Shown piece by piece: positions 25,065 to 37,387 of a stretch of DNA of 64,000 nt. The translations under genes and the position numbers were made by a program. The notes below the pieces were generated by a model. That model saw nothing but the letters and a program-made list of their open reading frames with translations. It was not told the origin of the DNA and made no database searches. Within the stretch, counting starts at the first letter, position 1, and each line of letters begins with the position of its first letter. Origin of the DNA: Linum tenue (Eukaryota; Streptophyta; Magnoliopsida; Malpighiales; Linaceae); NCBI GenBank assembly GCA_946122785.1, contig CAMGYJ010000008.1, positions 8,333,475-8,397,474 on the forward strand, given 5' to 3'.

Positions 25065-28000
25065 ATGGGGTTTATTCCGACGGAAGAGAGCCGGAGGCAG
25101 GAGATTGAGGAGTTCAAGCGGATGGTAGTCGCCTGCGCCGGACTCAGCCGGAGGAAAGACGAAGAGGAGCAGCTCGGATTCCATCTCCGCTCCCCTGAAA
25201 TCGACGACGACGTAGGCGAGGAGAAGATCGTCTGCGTCACCAGCGGCGTTTCCTTCTTAGGCCTCGCCGTCGTCAACCGCCTCCTCGTCCGCGGTTACGC
25301 CGTCCGAATCCTCGTCGACAACCAAGGTAGGTAACCGACGCAGAACCGAGAGATTGATCTGCTTAGTCCTCCCTCCTCTCTGCTTTCCTGCAAATCAAAC
25401 TGAATCGGAATTTGAAAGATAGAAATGAACGGCCGCCAGAAATTGAATTCAATTCTCGGAAATGTCCAGCGAGATTAGTCCCGATTTGTGTGTGTTAATC
25501 TGATTAGGGAAACAATTTCTTCAGCTATTTTTAGATTGATTTTACTGATTTGAATTTGTTGTGGCGGTGGCAGAGGATGTGGAGAAGTTGAGGGAGATGG
25601 AAGAAGCGGCGGCGGGGGAGGAGGGGAGGCGGCGATTGGGAAGCAACAACAACGGCGTGGTGGAAGCAGTGGTGGCGAGTTTGTTCCAAGTGGAGACTTT
25701 GGCGGAGGCGTTCAACGGCTGCCGAGGCGTTTTCCACACTGCGGCTTTCGCGGATCCCGCTGGACTCTCCGGTTACACGGTCAGTCTCCATTCCCACGCA
25801 GCCCCCCAACCTTTTTCTTCCTTTTTTCACTGTCTGGGCTCTTCCACCCTCAATTATTCATTCTAGCCTCTAATTGCTATTTGTTAAATCATGATAATTA
25901 ATAATATTCTTGTTTTGACTGTTCTAATCTTCTAGAAGCTAGTGAAATCAAGTGGAAATGGAAGGTCAGTGTATTAATATTGACATAAAAAAAAATTGTT
26001 GTCCTAGATCATGCATTCGCCAAATGCACTGAATCTAATAGAATTAGAAACATTTTAATGGAAATGAGTCACCAGGAATAGGCTGGCCCGTCTTCTACAT
26101 GTTAGGTTTGGACGTGAGTGGTACTAGGCTAAGCTGTGTGGTGTGAAATGCTTTATGTGATTCTAGGATTCGTGACCGAGCATTGCTGTTCAGTGTATTG
26201 CCAAGTGAATAGGAGAGTGAGAGTCCACCCATTGGCTGGACCAAAAAGTGGAAGAGTCAAGAGTCACCTGTTTGGAAATACAATTTCTAAAGGGGTCTAT
26301 TTTAGCTGAGCCAAAAGTACCCACAAATGGTACACGCAATTTCAGTAGTTGGGATGTCCTAATCCTTGTATTTGCTCAAAAGGTAGCTGCTTTTGATATT
26401 TGAGGTCCACGCCCCTTAGATTCTAGAAGAAATTGGTAGGTCCATTCTTCTTAGAGTAGCTCAAGCTTGGTTCACTAAATAAATGCAAACCAACCTCCAC
26501 CCTGGTGGCCGGTGGGAGAAGAAAACTTGCCATACTCTGATACTCACCTAACCTTCCTCACTTGCCATTTTCCAAACCTCACTTGAGTTGTGTCCTTTTC
26601 CTGATGCCTTGACAAATGACAAAGAGGCATCTAGACCTCACTAGCCAAGTGTCATTCATTAGATTTCTATAGAGACTTTGACACCCTTTCACTCATCTAC
26701 CCACTGGAAAAACCACCAGGATGCTGAAATATTGTTTGACAGTGTGCCTACTTTCAACCGAAAGGAAGGATGGAATGCGGGTGAGGAAGTATGTTATTAC
26801 TAATGTGGAAAAGGGTTCTGCTATTTGGTTCTTTTATAGTATCACCATTATCAATCTGCTTGATTGTTTTTTCTCCTAGCTACTGTTGTAATCAATTGAT
26901 GAAGGAATAAAGAAAGCATATTTCACTGTAAAAAAAAACCTTAATGCGTAATTACAAATCCAAAACTAACACCGGAATATATATCAAAAGTCATACAATA
27001 GTACATACTCCTTATTTGTCTAGCTCTATTACTCTGTTGCTCTTTGATAGCTGCCCCAACTGAACCAATATCTGACATTCCGGTTGGCGTTACGGAGCGT
27101 ACTGCATCTTTCGTACTGCTTTTACCATGTTCTCTGTTTCTGATTATAGCTTTAATCTAAACCCTCCAACTTTTGATGCATGTCAGAAATCGATGGGCGA
27201 AATTGAAGTGAAGGCTGCTGAGAATGTGGTGGAGGCATGCTCGAGGACCTCGTCGGTAAGAAGCTGCGTGCTCACTTCATCGCTGCTGGCCTGCATTTGG
27301 CGAGACAGCACCTTGCAGGATTACCCCTGTGTCATCAACCACGAGTCCTGGAGCGAAGAAACATTTTGCAGAGATAAACGGGTAAAAGTCCAAACTCCAC
27401 CTCCATTGATCATTTCTTAGTTTAACTCTTCTCCCTAGCTTCTAACTTCAATCTTTTGTACGAACAGCTGTGGTATGCTTTGGGCAAGTTGAGAGCAGAG
27501 AAGGCAGCATGGAGAATAGCAAAAGAGAAAGGTGTGAAATTGGCCACCATCTGCCCAGGTCTTATTACAGGCCCTGAATTCTTTGACAGGAACCCAACAT
27601 CAACCGTTGCCTACCTAAAAGGTAACCCAAATCCAATATCACCCACCACTCCCCTTATTTCTCTATGGATCAATACAATTGGTGACAAATTGGTCAAAAT
27701 ATTCGATAACAAGGATTGTAGAATGGATAAACGACATACTACCTTGATTTGTTAGCTAATTTCCATAGCGTTTTCATCAAACAAGATCTTACCAGAACCA
27801 GAACTTGACGTCTGCTTATTGTTTGGCAGGAGCTCAAGAGATGTTTGCAGACGGGCTGCTGGCGACAGTGGACGTGATGAAGCTGGCGGAGGCACAAGCC
27901 TGCGTTTTCGAAGGGATGAAGAAGACAGCCGGCGGGAGGTACATTTGCTACGACAACGTGATCGAGAGCGAGGAGACAGCAGAGAAGCTAGCGGAAGAAG

Positions 28001-28128
28001 TTGGGATGTCGGCGGAGAGGATATGCGGGAACAGAGGTGCTTATATTCCGGCGCCATTCCAGTTATCTAACAGGAAGCTTTCTAACCTCATGTCCAGAAC
28101 TCTTCGCAGTTGCTACAATCAACGCTGA
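25065..28128 (+). CDS. Cinnamoyl-CoA reductase-like SDR-family protein
   Basis: I read five exons: 25065-25326, 25574-25779, 27187-27381, 27468-27621 and 27830-28128. They give 1116 nt, or 371 residues, slightly longer than classical CCR (about 340) because of an N-terminal extension. The Rossmann entry reads VCVTSGVSFLGLAVV in place of the usual VTGAxGFIAS, so the glycine motif is altered. The catalytic-type elements VLTSS and YALGK (YxxxK) remain, and the CCR signature KNWYCYGK is replaced by a form around LWYALGK. These changes fit the divergent CCR-like clade (Arabidopsis At5g14700 from memory) rather than lignin-pathway CCR, so the substrate is unknown. The second intron is about 1.4 kb. 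The gene looks intact. Confidence 0.92.
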
Positions 28129-28649
28129 ATCATTAAAAAGAAAATTAGAATAAAAGAGTCGTTGGTAGGAAGGGTTTCTAGCTGGCTAAAAGGGTTATTA
28201 TGGTTATACGTACAAAATTGTTCTATGATTAGAGCACTAGTGAAGTGTTCCAATTCGTAAGAGCAAATGAGTAGCTTCCTTAATTCCTTTCATATCAATC
28301 TTCAGTAACCAATCTAGACCACCATGCTGATGCGGTGCAAGTCTGTGAGTTCCTGAGTAAGCCATCTTAAACGAATGCGAGAAATTTTGTAATTTGAAAA
28401 TATTATTAATTCTAAGAATGCATTTAAAAACAATTTGTGTATTATTTCTCTGCACCAATACAAGCATTAGACACCAATATTTGCATCTAATTTGTACATA
28501 ATACTACCAAAACATACATTTGGGGTGTATAACAGGTTGCTCCGACGGACATCACTGAAGCATAGACTGGATCATCGAACTAAATATAATGACAATCTGG
28601 ACTTCGATCCCATGATATTTACAAATACTAAAACAATGAACTGAATTTA
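28129..28649. other. 3' region of the CCR-like gene, AT-rich
   Basis: It holds the probable 3' UTR and terminator. No further gene is seen before the MITE at 28650. Confidence 0.45.
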
Positions 28650-29092
28650 GGGCTTGTTTGCTTGGTGGATTTGGTGATGGATTTGGATCTATTATGGACT
28701 TTATCAAAAATCCATTGTTTGCTTCATGCATTTAGGGGAAACAAATCCGTGGGTCCCACAAACTTTAAGAGACCAAATCCATGAACCACACCGTCCACAC
28801 TCCACACGAACTTGAAAGTTCCACCTATTTAGGTGGGAATTGATCATGGACTTTGAAGTCCATCATTTTTTACCAACATACCCTTCATATTTGCTTTCTC
28901 TTCTTATATCATTAAGGGCAATAAAGGTAAATTACACTTCATACATACAAATTTAATAAACAAAATCCATCAAACAAACAATGGTGTTTATCAAATCCAT
29001 AATGAACCTAAAACCCTCATTTATCCATGATTTTTCAAAACCCAAGTTATACCAAAACCTTCATTTTTCAAATCCACGACGCAAACGAGCCC
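28650..29092. mobile_element. Tourist-like (PIF/Harbinger) MITE, 443 bp
   Basis: The left end is GGGCTTGTTTGCTTGGTGGATTTG and the right end, read inverted, is GGGCTCGTTTGCGTCGTGGATTTG. The flanking trinucleotide TTA is present on both sides (28647-28649 and 29093-29095), the target duplication expected for PIF/Harbinger MITEs. It has no coding capacity. Confidence 0.88.
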
Positions 29093-29806
29093 TTACATTT
29101 GGACCATACAAATCAAGGAGCATACTATTGGTCAATTCATCATCTTTAAGACCATTGGAGTAGTTAAAACTATTGGAGTACAGTTCTGATAAATTTGGTC
29201 CGCTCCAAACAGCCCTACATTTAACCAACATCGTTGTAATGGGGCTTCAGATACTTGGTCCAACGAGATCCCATCGCATTCTATCTGCTTTTTAGTCAAA
29301 TAGCTCCTTCACAACCCATGGTTTTTACGACATCTCGAGGTGTCAATCCAGTACAGAAGTGTTCGATATCAAATGAATTGGATAGTTAAAGAATAAAAAG
29401 AAAATGGAACAAAAAGGATGTACAATACCAGTCGACATTACCGCCAAACAATTTCACGCGAGCACCGAGATAGCAGAGTTGAATCAGTAGTAAAAGACAT
29501 AGCTAGGTTGGTCTTCCCTGGTGTAGGCGATCCAAACCCATTAATATCTGTCTGAGTTAAATAACTCGGATAATGAATGAATCGCTCAAAGCAAGGTAAA
29601 ACCACTCTAGCTATAATTTTTACTCCGATTTCTTTGTGCAGCTCCATCACGACAGGGAACAAGGGGCAAAACAAACGAAATAAAATTTTCAGATCCAGAA
29701 TAGTAATAAAAACAAAATTTCAAACGCCAGTAGGAATTCTGGCTCTATCAGAGAATGCTAGTTAAAAAACAAGAGGAGAACAGATGGTGAAAGGCTCAGA
29801 GAGTTG

Positions 29807-29896
29807 CTAACTGTGCTCAAGGAAGAGCTCCGGTGAAGGAGCTCCTCTCATACAAGAGGTGTCAGAAATAAAGCACTCTTCATCTTCGCCGGCCAT
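29807..29896 (-). CDS. Possible small ORF or first exon, unidentified
   Basis: An ATG at 29896 opens 29 codons (MAGEDEECFISDTSC to PELFLEHS) before TAG. The acidic start after a purine-rich leader looks like a genuine N-terminus or first exon. A second open stretch (MELHKEIGVKI to SREIVWR, about 29646-29438) lies downstream on the same strand. I recognise neither. They could be parts of one small or non-coding transcript, or chance. Confidence 0.25.
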   Translation of the reverse strand: MAGEDEECFISDTSCMRGAPSPELFLEHS

Positions 29897-30524
29897 TTTG
29901 AATCAGACAACACGAAAACAACAGAAACGAAAAGAGAGAGAATGAAAACAACGAACAACCAGATGGCGGCCCTCTATTGAAGACGCTGCTGTCATGCCCA
30001 TTAGGGTTTTGCCTCGGGAGAACTAGGCCGAAGCGGCAAAAATGATGGATGGGAAGGAAGAGCTGATGCGGTTATTTGTAGGTTATGATACTGGGCTATT
30101 TGCTGGTGTCATTAATGGGCCACTAGGTTTGGGCTAAACAAATGGCCCGTGATGTTAATGCTGGGGCCAATACTATGGTGCCGCGATAAAAAGTGCGGCA
30201 TCGGTGACGCAATCTCTGATTCGTCCACGTGTACTGATGTGGCGGGCTGGATAGGTTTAATGAACAATGATCAAAATTCGGTGGCGTTTAGAAATGGCCC
30301 AACCGGCCTCTTCCAAACTAACGGAGAGCCAGACCTTAACTCGACGTCGTGCTGTTAGGCATTGACAAACACAGTTGATCCGAGCTCCGCCTCTTCCTCC
30401 CCCCATTTCACAATTTCAGTTCACAATCTGTAAATTCTGCTCTTCATCGGCCTCTTCTCGCCCTAGCTCCTCCGGCCCCAGCAAGCAGCTCCTCTAGCCT
30501 CCAAGCGGAAGATCGTCTCCTTCA

Positions 30525-30816
30525 ATGGCCTCCGCAATCCGCATCATCGATCTCGCCACCACCCGTTCCTGCGCCGCCGTGTTGTCCCGTTTCCATGTCG
30601 CTGTGTCGCACGCCACATGACCACCGTTGCGAATCGCAAAGCATTAAGACGGGCGCAATGCCCAATTCTTTGTGTCCCGATCCCGAATCTCAAATCTGGG
30701 TCCCGCCGGGGAACTCCATTGCTGCAGATGGGTGCACTTTCGGCGATCCTCTCTGCCTCCATTTCCGACTCCAAACCTCAACCTCTTCTCCACCGGAGTA
30801 TCACAACCCGTAAATG
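30525..30816 (+). pseudogene. Exon-like captured gene fragment, unidentified
   Basis: The ATG at 30525 opens MASAIRIIDLATTRSCAAVL, an Ala/Ser/Arg-rich start like an organelle-targeting peptide. It stops after about 31 codons, and a different frame stays open to a good donor, AAATG|GTAAGT, at 30816. Downstream exon-like pieces with splice-like borders occur near 30983-31068 (ending TTGCAG|GTAAAG) and 31840-31920. The whole lies inside the MULE at 30165-33967. The source gene was not recognised. A small mitochondrial protein of the NFD6 kind is only a guess. Confidence 0.4.
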
Positions 30817-33359
30817 GTAAGTTATCCTCGCTTATCTATGTATGTATTTTGGTTTCGTACTAACCATCTATTCGGTAGCTAAATTAATTTATAAAATTTG
30901 TCACTATTCACAACACATGATCGACTGAATAATTAGCTACAGTGATGCCCCAGGTTTCATGTTCCAGTTCAAGCAGTCTAGAACTGCATCTTCTATTGCA
31001 TCCATCTGACTTCAGTCCAGTGGGAGGCTTGATATGATGAAGGCCTTGAAGCTCTTGCTCTTGCAGGTAAAGTGAATTTCGACCTTGTTATGCTGAGTTT
31101 AGAAAGATAATGTTTTGTGGTTTGCTTCTCTTTCATTTATTTGCCCAGGTTGCTAGCAGTAATTATCCAATGAAATGAATCTGCAGTCAAATGATTGTGA
31201 AATCATTGTTTAAGAATGGGGTTAGTGCTCACAAGTCTTCAGTCTATGATTTCCATTCATTAACTTCGACTGGAAGGGAAGAAACCTAGTCATTAGCCCA
31301 TTGGATAGAGTTTTTAGAAGTGTTATATTTAATTTTCCTACTTTCCAGCCTATTGAGTGGTTGGTTTTACGATTCTAAGTTATGCTTCTTTGATTATGAG
31401 TTTCTCGGGTATTAAGGCTTCATTAGCACTATTACAATTTTGTTTTTCTTGAAAAGCTATGGCATAAGAATTCCTGTGTTTAGAACTTCATGCCTTAGTA
31501 AAAGTATTTAGATTGTGCGTGGATGATTTTAAGATTCCAGTTATGCTAGGATCATTTTGACTCTCTCGGATATTAAAAAAGTCTTTATTAGACAGCTTGA
31601 TCTTTTTGATGGAGAGACAATGCAAACGAAGAGGAAGAGATGCGAAATGCAAGGCCATTGAATTGTTTTGTGGAGTTTACTATTCTAGTTTGATTAAGGT
31701 TTAGTTTTGTTTAGGCATATATGTAAATTGATTCTAACAGCTTAATGGGAGTGATAGTTGGCTCTCGGATTGTTTTTAACTTTCCTTCTACTTGCGACTC
31801 ATCTTTTCCATCTAATTGTTTCATGAGGAATATGTGCAGCAGACAGATCCAGCTGCTGCTCCATTGTCTTTCTCAGATGAAGTGAAGGAGATAAATAACC
31901 TGTATTTCAGATCGGGTCTCTCGTTGATGCATCTCTTCCTTTCTTATATCATCAATGTAAACTATCTTGTCACTGAATCTCTATGCTCAATTCAGTTGCA
32001 GGAAACCTTGAAGAAAAATGAATATAATTGTTTATGAATGAAAGGAGCTCCATATGTGTCTTCAATTTTGGGGGTAATTTTGAGAAGCCCCTATCCCCCG
32101 CCGCACACCATTGCAAGCTGATTGACCATGTGGGAATAGTGGCTGAGACCAATTGACAATATGGAAAGAGAAACTGCTGTACATAATGAATGAAGAGTCA
32201 TGATATGAAGCTGCAAAGGTGGATCTATGGGATGGAAAGAGGAAATTTTTATATGTAATTTTGTCAATAAAACGTTGACCTGATTATATAACTCATTTTC
32301 ATGATTCTTGGGAGTATGGGGAAATTTATAGTGTATTCATGAATTTTTGCCCAGCTGTGACTAGATTATGCTTGTTACCAATAGAATCTACCTATACTTA
32401 GAACCATGCTTCCAGATTCATTGGTCTTTTACTATTCCATCAAAGATTTCAATACAAATTCATTTTTATCCATATTATATCTCACACAAAAGAACAGCCT
32501 TTGACCTCTCCAATCCAATATCATGAGTTATGCAGAAATGGAAGTGCATTGCCACGGACGATCAAGGGCTCAATTTTTTAGATGGTTTGCACTCTGCAAC
32601 CATGGCAGGGCCTGGGACTTGACAAAAAATCTTCTCATTTTTCATTTCCTGGATAATCTTATATAGAATCAACTGCATCCCATTAGCTTACACCTTACAA
32701 GAGGAAAGACGCACCCTTAACAAGGTGATGGCAGACAAAGAATCGGAAGCTCCCCAATGTGTACTCTTAGATTTCCTACAGCTTCTGCAGCTTCAGCTGC
32801 TGATATGATGAGTAATGGGTGTACTGAATCCACTTCCTAACAGGTCTCAGAAGTTTGATCAGCCGCCTTTGCTCCCTTAAACCACGAATTCATTGTATCT
32901 TTCTCTCCTTTTATCGACCCGCTGGCATTTACCTTTTATGATGGAAGAGGAATCAATGTTGGTTCCCTGATGTATATTCGTGTTGTTGAGAAGATTCATC
33001 CCTTCCTCGCTCATTTGTTGAACTTATTGAGGCGATAGAATCCATATGCACCAAAAGCATCCTACGAATTCCCTTTTTAAAACAAATAAACCAAACACAA
33101 AAAAAAACCTCAGTTTCCATTTTCATGTAATGGAAAGCAATAAAAAGAAACCAAGATGAATGAGGGAAGGATAGACCAAGAACAGAACAGCGCTGGAGCA
33201 TAGAATCACCTACTGCTCTTTAAATGCAACAATACAAACGTTTAAACCTTTAAATTGAAAACTGACCGTAGCCAGCGAGTGAGTGTGGTACTTTAGTTAT
33301 CTATTTGACGGAAAGTGAGAGAGCCTGCGGGAGGTCACCGACGGCGACAACTTGGCACC

Positions 33360-33740
33360 GCCTAGAACTTGATTTCCAAGATTGCAATAAAGAGGAGCAA
33401 AAAGAGGCTGACGAACCACAGGGAAACGAAACTCTCGTCTTCTCTGACTCGTGAGTTGTCTGCTACCTTACCGACGACACTGTTAGATGGAGACAGAGGC
33501 TCGCGACGACGGCAGATACCTTCACCCCGGTCACATCAGAATAAGTGCAGGACAGTAGGAGGAAACAAATGTAGATCGACGAAGGACAAGTCGCTCGGAG
33601 TGATTCTCGAGAAACCGCCGGGAGAGGAAGATCGATTGAGTTTTTTTTTTTTTTTGGTTCGTTTGATTGATCTCTGTTTTTTGTTCTCTCCGACTTCCTC
33701 TGTTTTCTGTTCTTATTCTGATGAAATGCAAAACTAATAC
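33360..33740 (+). other. ORF of unknown meaning inside the second MULE
   Basis: A basic, Arg/Lys-rich ORF of 122 codons (33369-33737) sits in a GC-richer patch near the right end of the element and ends in a poly-T tract. There is no recognisable motif. It may be a second captured segment or chance. Confidence 0.2.
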
Positions 33741-33976
33741 CGTAATACGATTTAGCTTAATTTTAATTTAATAAAATAAAAGATAAAATAGCGTAACCGG
33801 TGGTTATGCGTTAACTTTGACGGACACGGTTTGGGCCACTTCTTATGGGCCGGATGGGTTGGGTAAGATTTAATTAATCCAACCATGCCACATCACAGTC
33901 CACGTGTACCAATTAGAAACGGCGTTATCGGTGCCGCACTTTTTATAGCGGCACCGTAGTATTGGCCTAATGCTGG

Positions 33977-34609
33977 CTGTCGATGGCGTCCATGGGCTGA
34001 ACCATAATTATCTCGCTCCAGTACGGTGCAGCTAGGTAGCCTTTGACTCGTCGTTGACCCTGATAATTTTACCCCTTATATTCGTATTCACATACACAAT
34101 CACTTAGCGTATAAAGTAGATCAATTGATGATCTGCATAAGCATTTATAATCTAGATTATCATGGTTCTTATAACTATTTAAAACACATTGTATTATAGT
34201 AAGAATTGTATTTATGATGCGTGATAGGGATTCACTACCGAAGTGAAGAAAAGGTTGGATCAAGAAAAGGGATACTACCAGCCCTCTGCCCCACGCATCT
34301 AATCAGTTCGAGCGGTTCACCGGTTCCACCGACGTCACCCTTATGCTAATGGGCTCAGCCCATGATGCTATCACGCATCAATTTACTCATGATAAACGAG
34401 GTTATAAGAAAGATGGTATGCATCTTATCTTTTCTTCCAAATGGTGAAATTTGTAGTTGGGTAATAAATAAAAAAAATTGTAGTTGGAAATGCCCACATT
34501 TGATGGCTTCTAAGCTTTCTAAGAGTTAAGTTTGTATCGATAGATAGATGCTGGGTACCGCATACTAAATAGACTCACCTTACTGTTTTTGTTTTTATTT
34601 TTTTATAAT
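33977..34609. other. AT-rich intergenic DNA, nothing recognised
   Basis: There is no coding signal and no clear repeat ends between the second MULE and the hAT element at 34618. Confidence 0.5.
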
Positions 34610-34617
34610 ACCTTATT

Positions 34618-35365
34618 CAGGGACGGAGCCAGGAATTTAGTTTAGGAGGGGCCAATAAAAAAAATTAGAAGTCAAATATATGATATATAAAATTTATAAT
34701 TTATTATATTTTAGTCGAATATATGTTTTTATGTCACTAATGTCCAAAATATTATGTGATTTTCATTATGCTTCTTTTTGTTCAATATAAATTAATAAAC
34801 TATTAGCGTAAGTAGTACAAGATGTTTTCTTTGTTATATAAACAAGATGAATGCATGTGGCAACATAGGAGAATAAAAAAAAATTGAAATATGTACCTGT
34901 TCCTAATGGAGAAAGGAGAAATTGGTGAACACTCTTATTTTTTACATAATCAAAACGGTAAACAATTGGGAAATCCGGAGAAAAAAATAGGAGAAAGATA
35001 CTAAAAAATAAGCAAGTTTTATTACAAAATTATAGGGCTGGAAAATAAAGATGAGAAATTAGGGCTAAAAACAAAACATAAAGAAAAAGAATGGTATAAA
35101 AACAAGAAGGTTTGGTAGCAAATTGTATTACTTGAAATTTTTTGGGGTGAGATATGCTAAAATGATATAACTTAAGAGGGGAAATGGACATTTTGGGTTA
35201 ATTTATTTGCAAGGTTTCAACCTTGAACACAGGACCTCCTGTGTAAAAATATACTAGTTAACCACTGGACTGAAAGCAAGGTATATGTCAAGTCCTGCGC
35301 AGTCTGGTTTTAAAATTTTAGGGGGGGCCATGGCCCCTCCTTTCAATGCACTAGCTCCGTCCCTG
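34618..35365. mobile_element. Non-autonomous Tip100-like hAT element (748 bp)
   Basis: The element starts CAGGGACGGAGCCAGG and ends CTAGCTCCGTCCCTG. It is flanked by CCTTATT on both sides (34611-34617 and 35366-35372), seven exact bases of the expected eight. The CAGGG(A/G)CGGAG terminus is that of the Tip100 branch of hAT transposons. Subterminal GGAGGGGCCA and GGCCCCTCC blocks mirror each other. No transposase is present. Confidence 0.88.
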
Positions 35366-35372
35366 CCTTATT

Positions 35373-36462
35373 GTTGTTTCATTCTTACTAATTCCTTGAA
35401 CGTTTTCATTTACTTCAATTTTAAGTGATGGACTTGGATCTATAATTTTACTCAAAGTCATTGTACGATATTTAAACGTTTTCGATGGGATAATGATTAA
35501 TTATAAGGTATGTATAATTATGTGCAATAACTTACTTTCATAATATCCACAACAACTCAATAGTGAAATTCTTTGTAGATCTCAATCGCCTTCTAACCTT
35601 AGATACTTGATTTCTCATAGTCGTGGAACTTATATAAATTAGGATTTGGTCAAAACATTTATTGTCTTTTTGTTGAAATCCAACTAGAATTTAAATAGAG
35701 TGGGATAACTGATTCTCATAATGAATATGACACTAACAACGAAAATACATAGTTTCTACTATTCTGATGTGGAAATTCTAAACTTATACGGAATAGACGG
35801 CCTTATGACAAATTACATAGTGATACTCATATTTTATTTAACGTTGAACTCAATCAATCTTAATGAAATGTTTAAGGTACAAGCTGCGACCATATCAAAC
35901 CCGTGATCAATTTAGAATTTCATGGGAATTAGCTTAGACGACTCGTTTCCTAATAATGAATTAATAAAAAGCCATATTGCAAAGCCTCAATTTTAAGTAA
36001 TGACCTACACTAACACTACATGTACTGTCTCTGACTCATGGCTTCGAGATGTGGGCACCCATCTCCTACGTTCTAACTTCTAAGGCACTTCGAATCTTAC
36101 AAACGGTTCAAATAAATCAAATACCCTTGTTTTTATATGTACACAATATTTGAGAAAAAATGAACCACCTAATTAAATATAGAGGAAGAAAATATAACAT
36201 GTACTTGTTTGAACTAGTGTTGGCATATATTGACCTCTAATATGAAACGAAAAGTCTGAAACGAAGCATGAAAATTTGTTTGTCTAAACAGATTATGAAT
36301 TTACATTCACATTGGATGGAGCTTAATTTCATTTTTATATGAATGATAAAATAGTATATTAAGAGGCAATTTATAAGGTTTTGAGATAACATACACGTTG
36401 AAAGTTTGAATTTTGACACTTAATATGTCCCGTGAACCTTAGGATTATCATGCAAAATTTTC
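35373..36462. other. AT-rich intergenic DNA, nothing recognised
   Basis: Only short ORFs with no features lie between the two Tip100-like elements. Confidence 0.5.
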
Positions 36463-36470
36463 ACTGCACT

Positions 36471-37003
36471 CAGGGGCGGAGCTAGGTGGAGCCTCGGAGG
36501 GGCCCCGGCCCCCCCGAGAATTTTGAAACTACGTACAAAATCTCTTCGGATTGTGAAAAATTACGTAAAAAATATATGTTAGAATATAAATTATGTGCGC
36601 AATAATCTAACAAGAAACTAAGGGGCGGACCAGTGGTTAAAGAGTTGATCTTTCAAATTGAGTGCATGCGTTTGAATCTTGCCTATAGCGAATTAGTGCC
36701 CATTTTTGCCATTTTCAAGTTGTGAGCATTCTCACCTAAACTACAGCAAATTAAGTGTTATTTTGCTATTTCCATATTGAAATAAGCCAATAAATTGTTT
36801 GAAAATAATAAAAATGAGCTACATATTGAAATACATGATTAATTTTTTTCGTAATTTAATAATTTGTTTTGACCATATCACATAGTAAATAATTATCTCA
36901 ATTCTTGTTTTGTTATGATAATAAAAATTCTATAAACTTTTTTTTTCATGGTAAACTAAACAACTTCGACCCCCCCGAGATTCAAATCCTAGCTTCGCCC
37001 CTG
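36471..37003. mobile_element. Non-autonomous Tip100-like hAT element (533 bp)
   Basis: It starts CAGGGGCGGAGCTAGG and ends CCTAGCTTCGCCCCTG. The exact 8-bp target duplication ACTGCACT flanks it at 36463-36470 and 37004-37011. Subterminal GGGGCCCCGGCCCCCCCGAG on the left and CCCCCCGAG on the right are typical. The interior has AGTGGTTAAAGAG (36632-36644) and CGTTTGAATCTTGCC (36669-36683), which resemble Pol III A and B boxes. Confidence 0.93.
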
Positions 37004-37387
37004 ACTGCACTAAAACTTTGCTCTTACAATTGAGCCGGTACATAGTTGGAAAATGAAGAAAATAAAAGCAAACACAATTTTGTATGATTCACCAACATAA
37101 TATACATTATATAGTTGAAATGTGAAAATTTGTTTTCACTATACTGAGTATAATAGAAATTACACAAGGATTGCTCTGTTGTAGATTTAGCTATAATTGG
37201 GGGTTTGACTTGGAGTTCGTGCAATCAAAATTCCAATTCACATAACGACGTACAACCCAAATCAAAAATTATATCCGACCATAATAGCAAAAAATATGGA
37301 TGATACGATCTATCTTTGCCATCAAATGAATAACATACTCTCCCCTTAAAAAAAAAACACTCTTATAATTATAGATTAATGAACTGA

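Larger units (their letters stand above)
30165..33967. mobile_element. Second Mutator-like element (3.8 kb) with gene-like cargo
   Basis: The left end GGCCAATACTATGGTGCCGC (30165) is matched by the inverted right end GGCCAATACTACGGTGCCGC (33967). Similarity continues for about 85-95 bp inward with more mismatches than in the MULE at 7956. An exact 9-bp direct repeat, TAATGCTGG, flanks the element at 30156-30164 and 33968-33976. No transposase is visible. The interior has GC-rich exon-like sequence near 30360-30816 and intron-like AT-rich DNA beyond, which suggests a captured genomic gene fragment. Confidence 0.85.
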
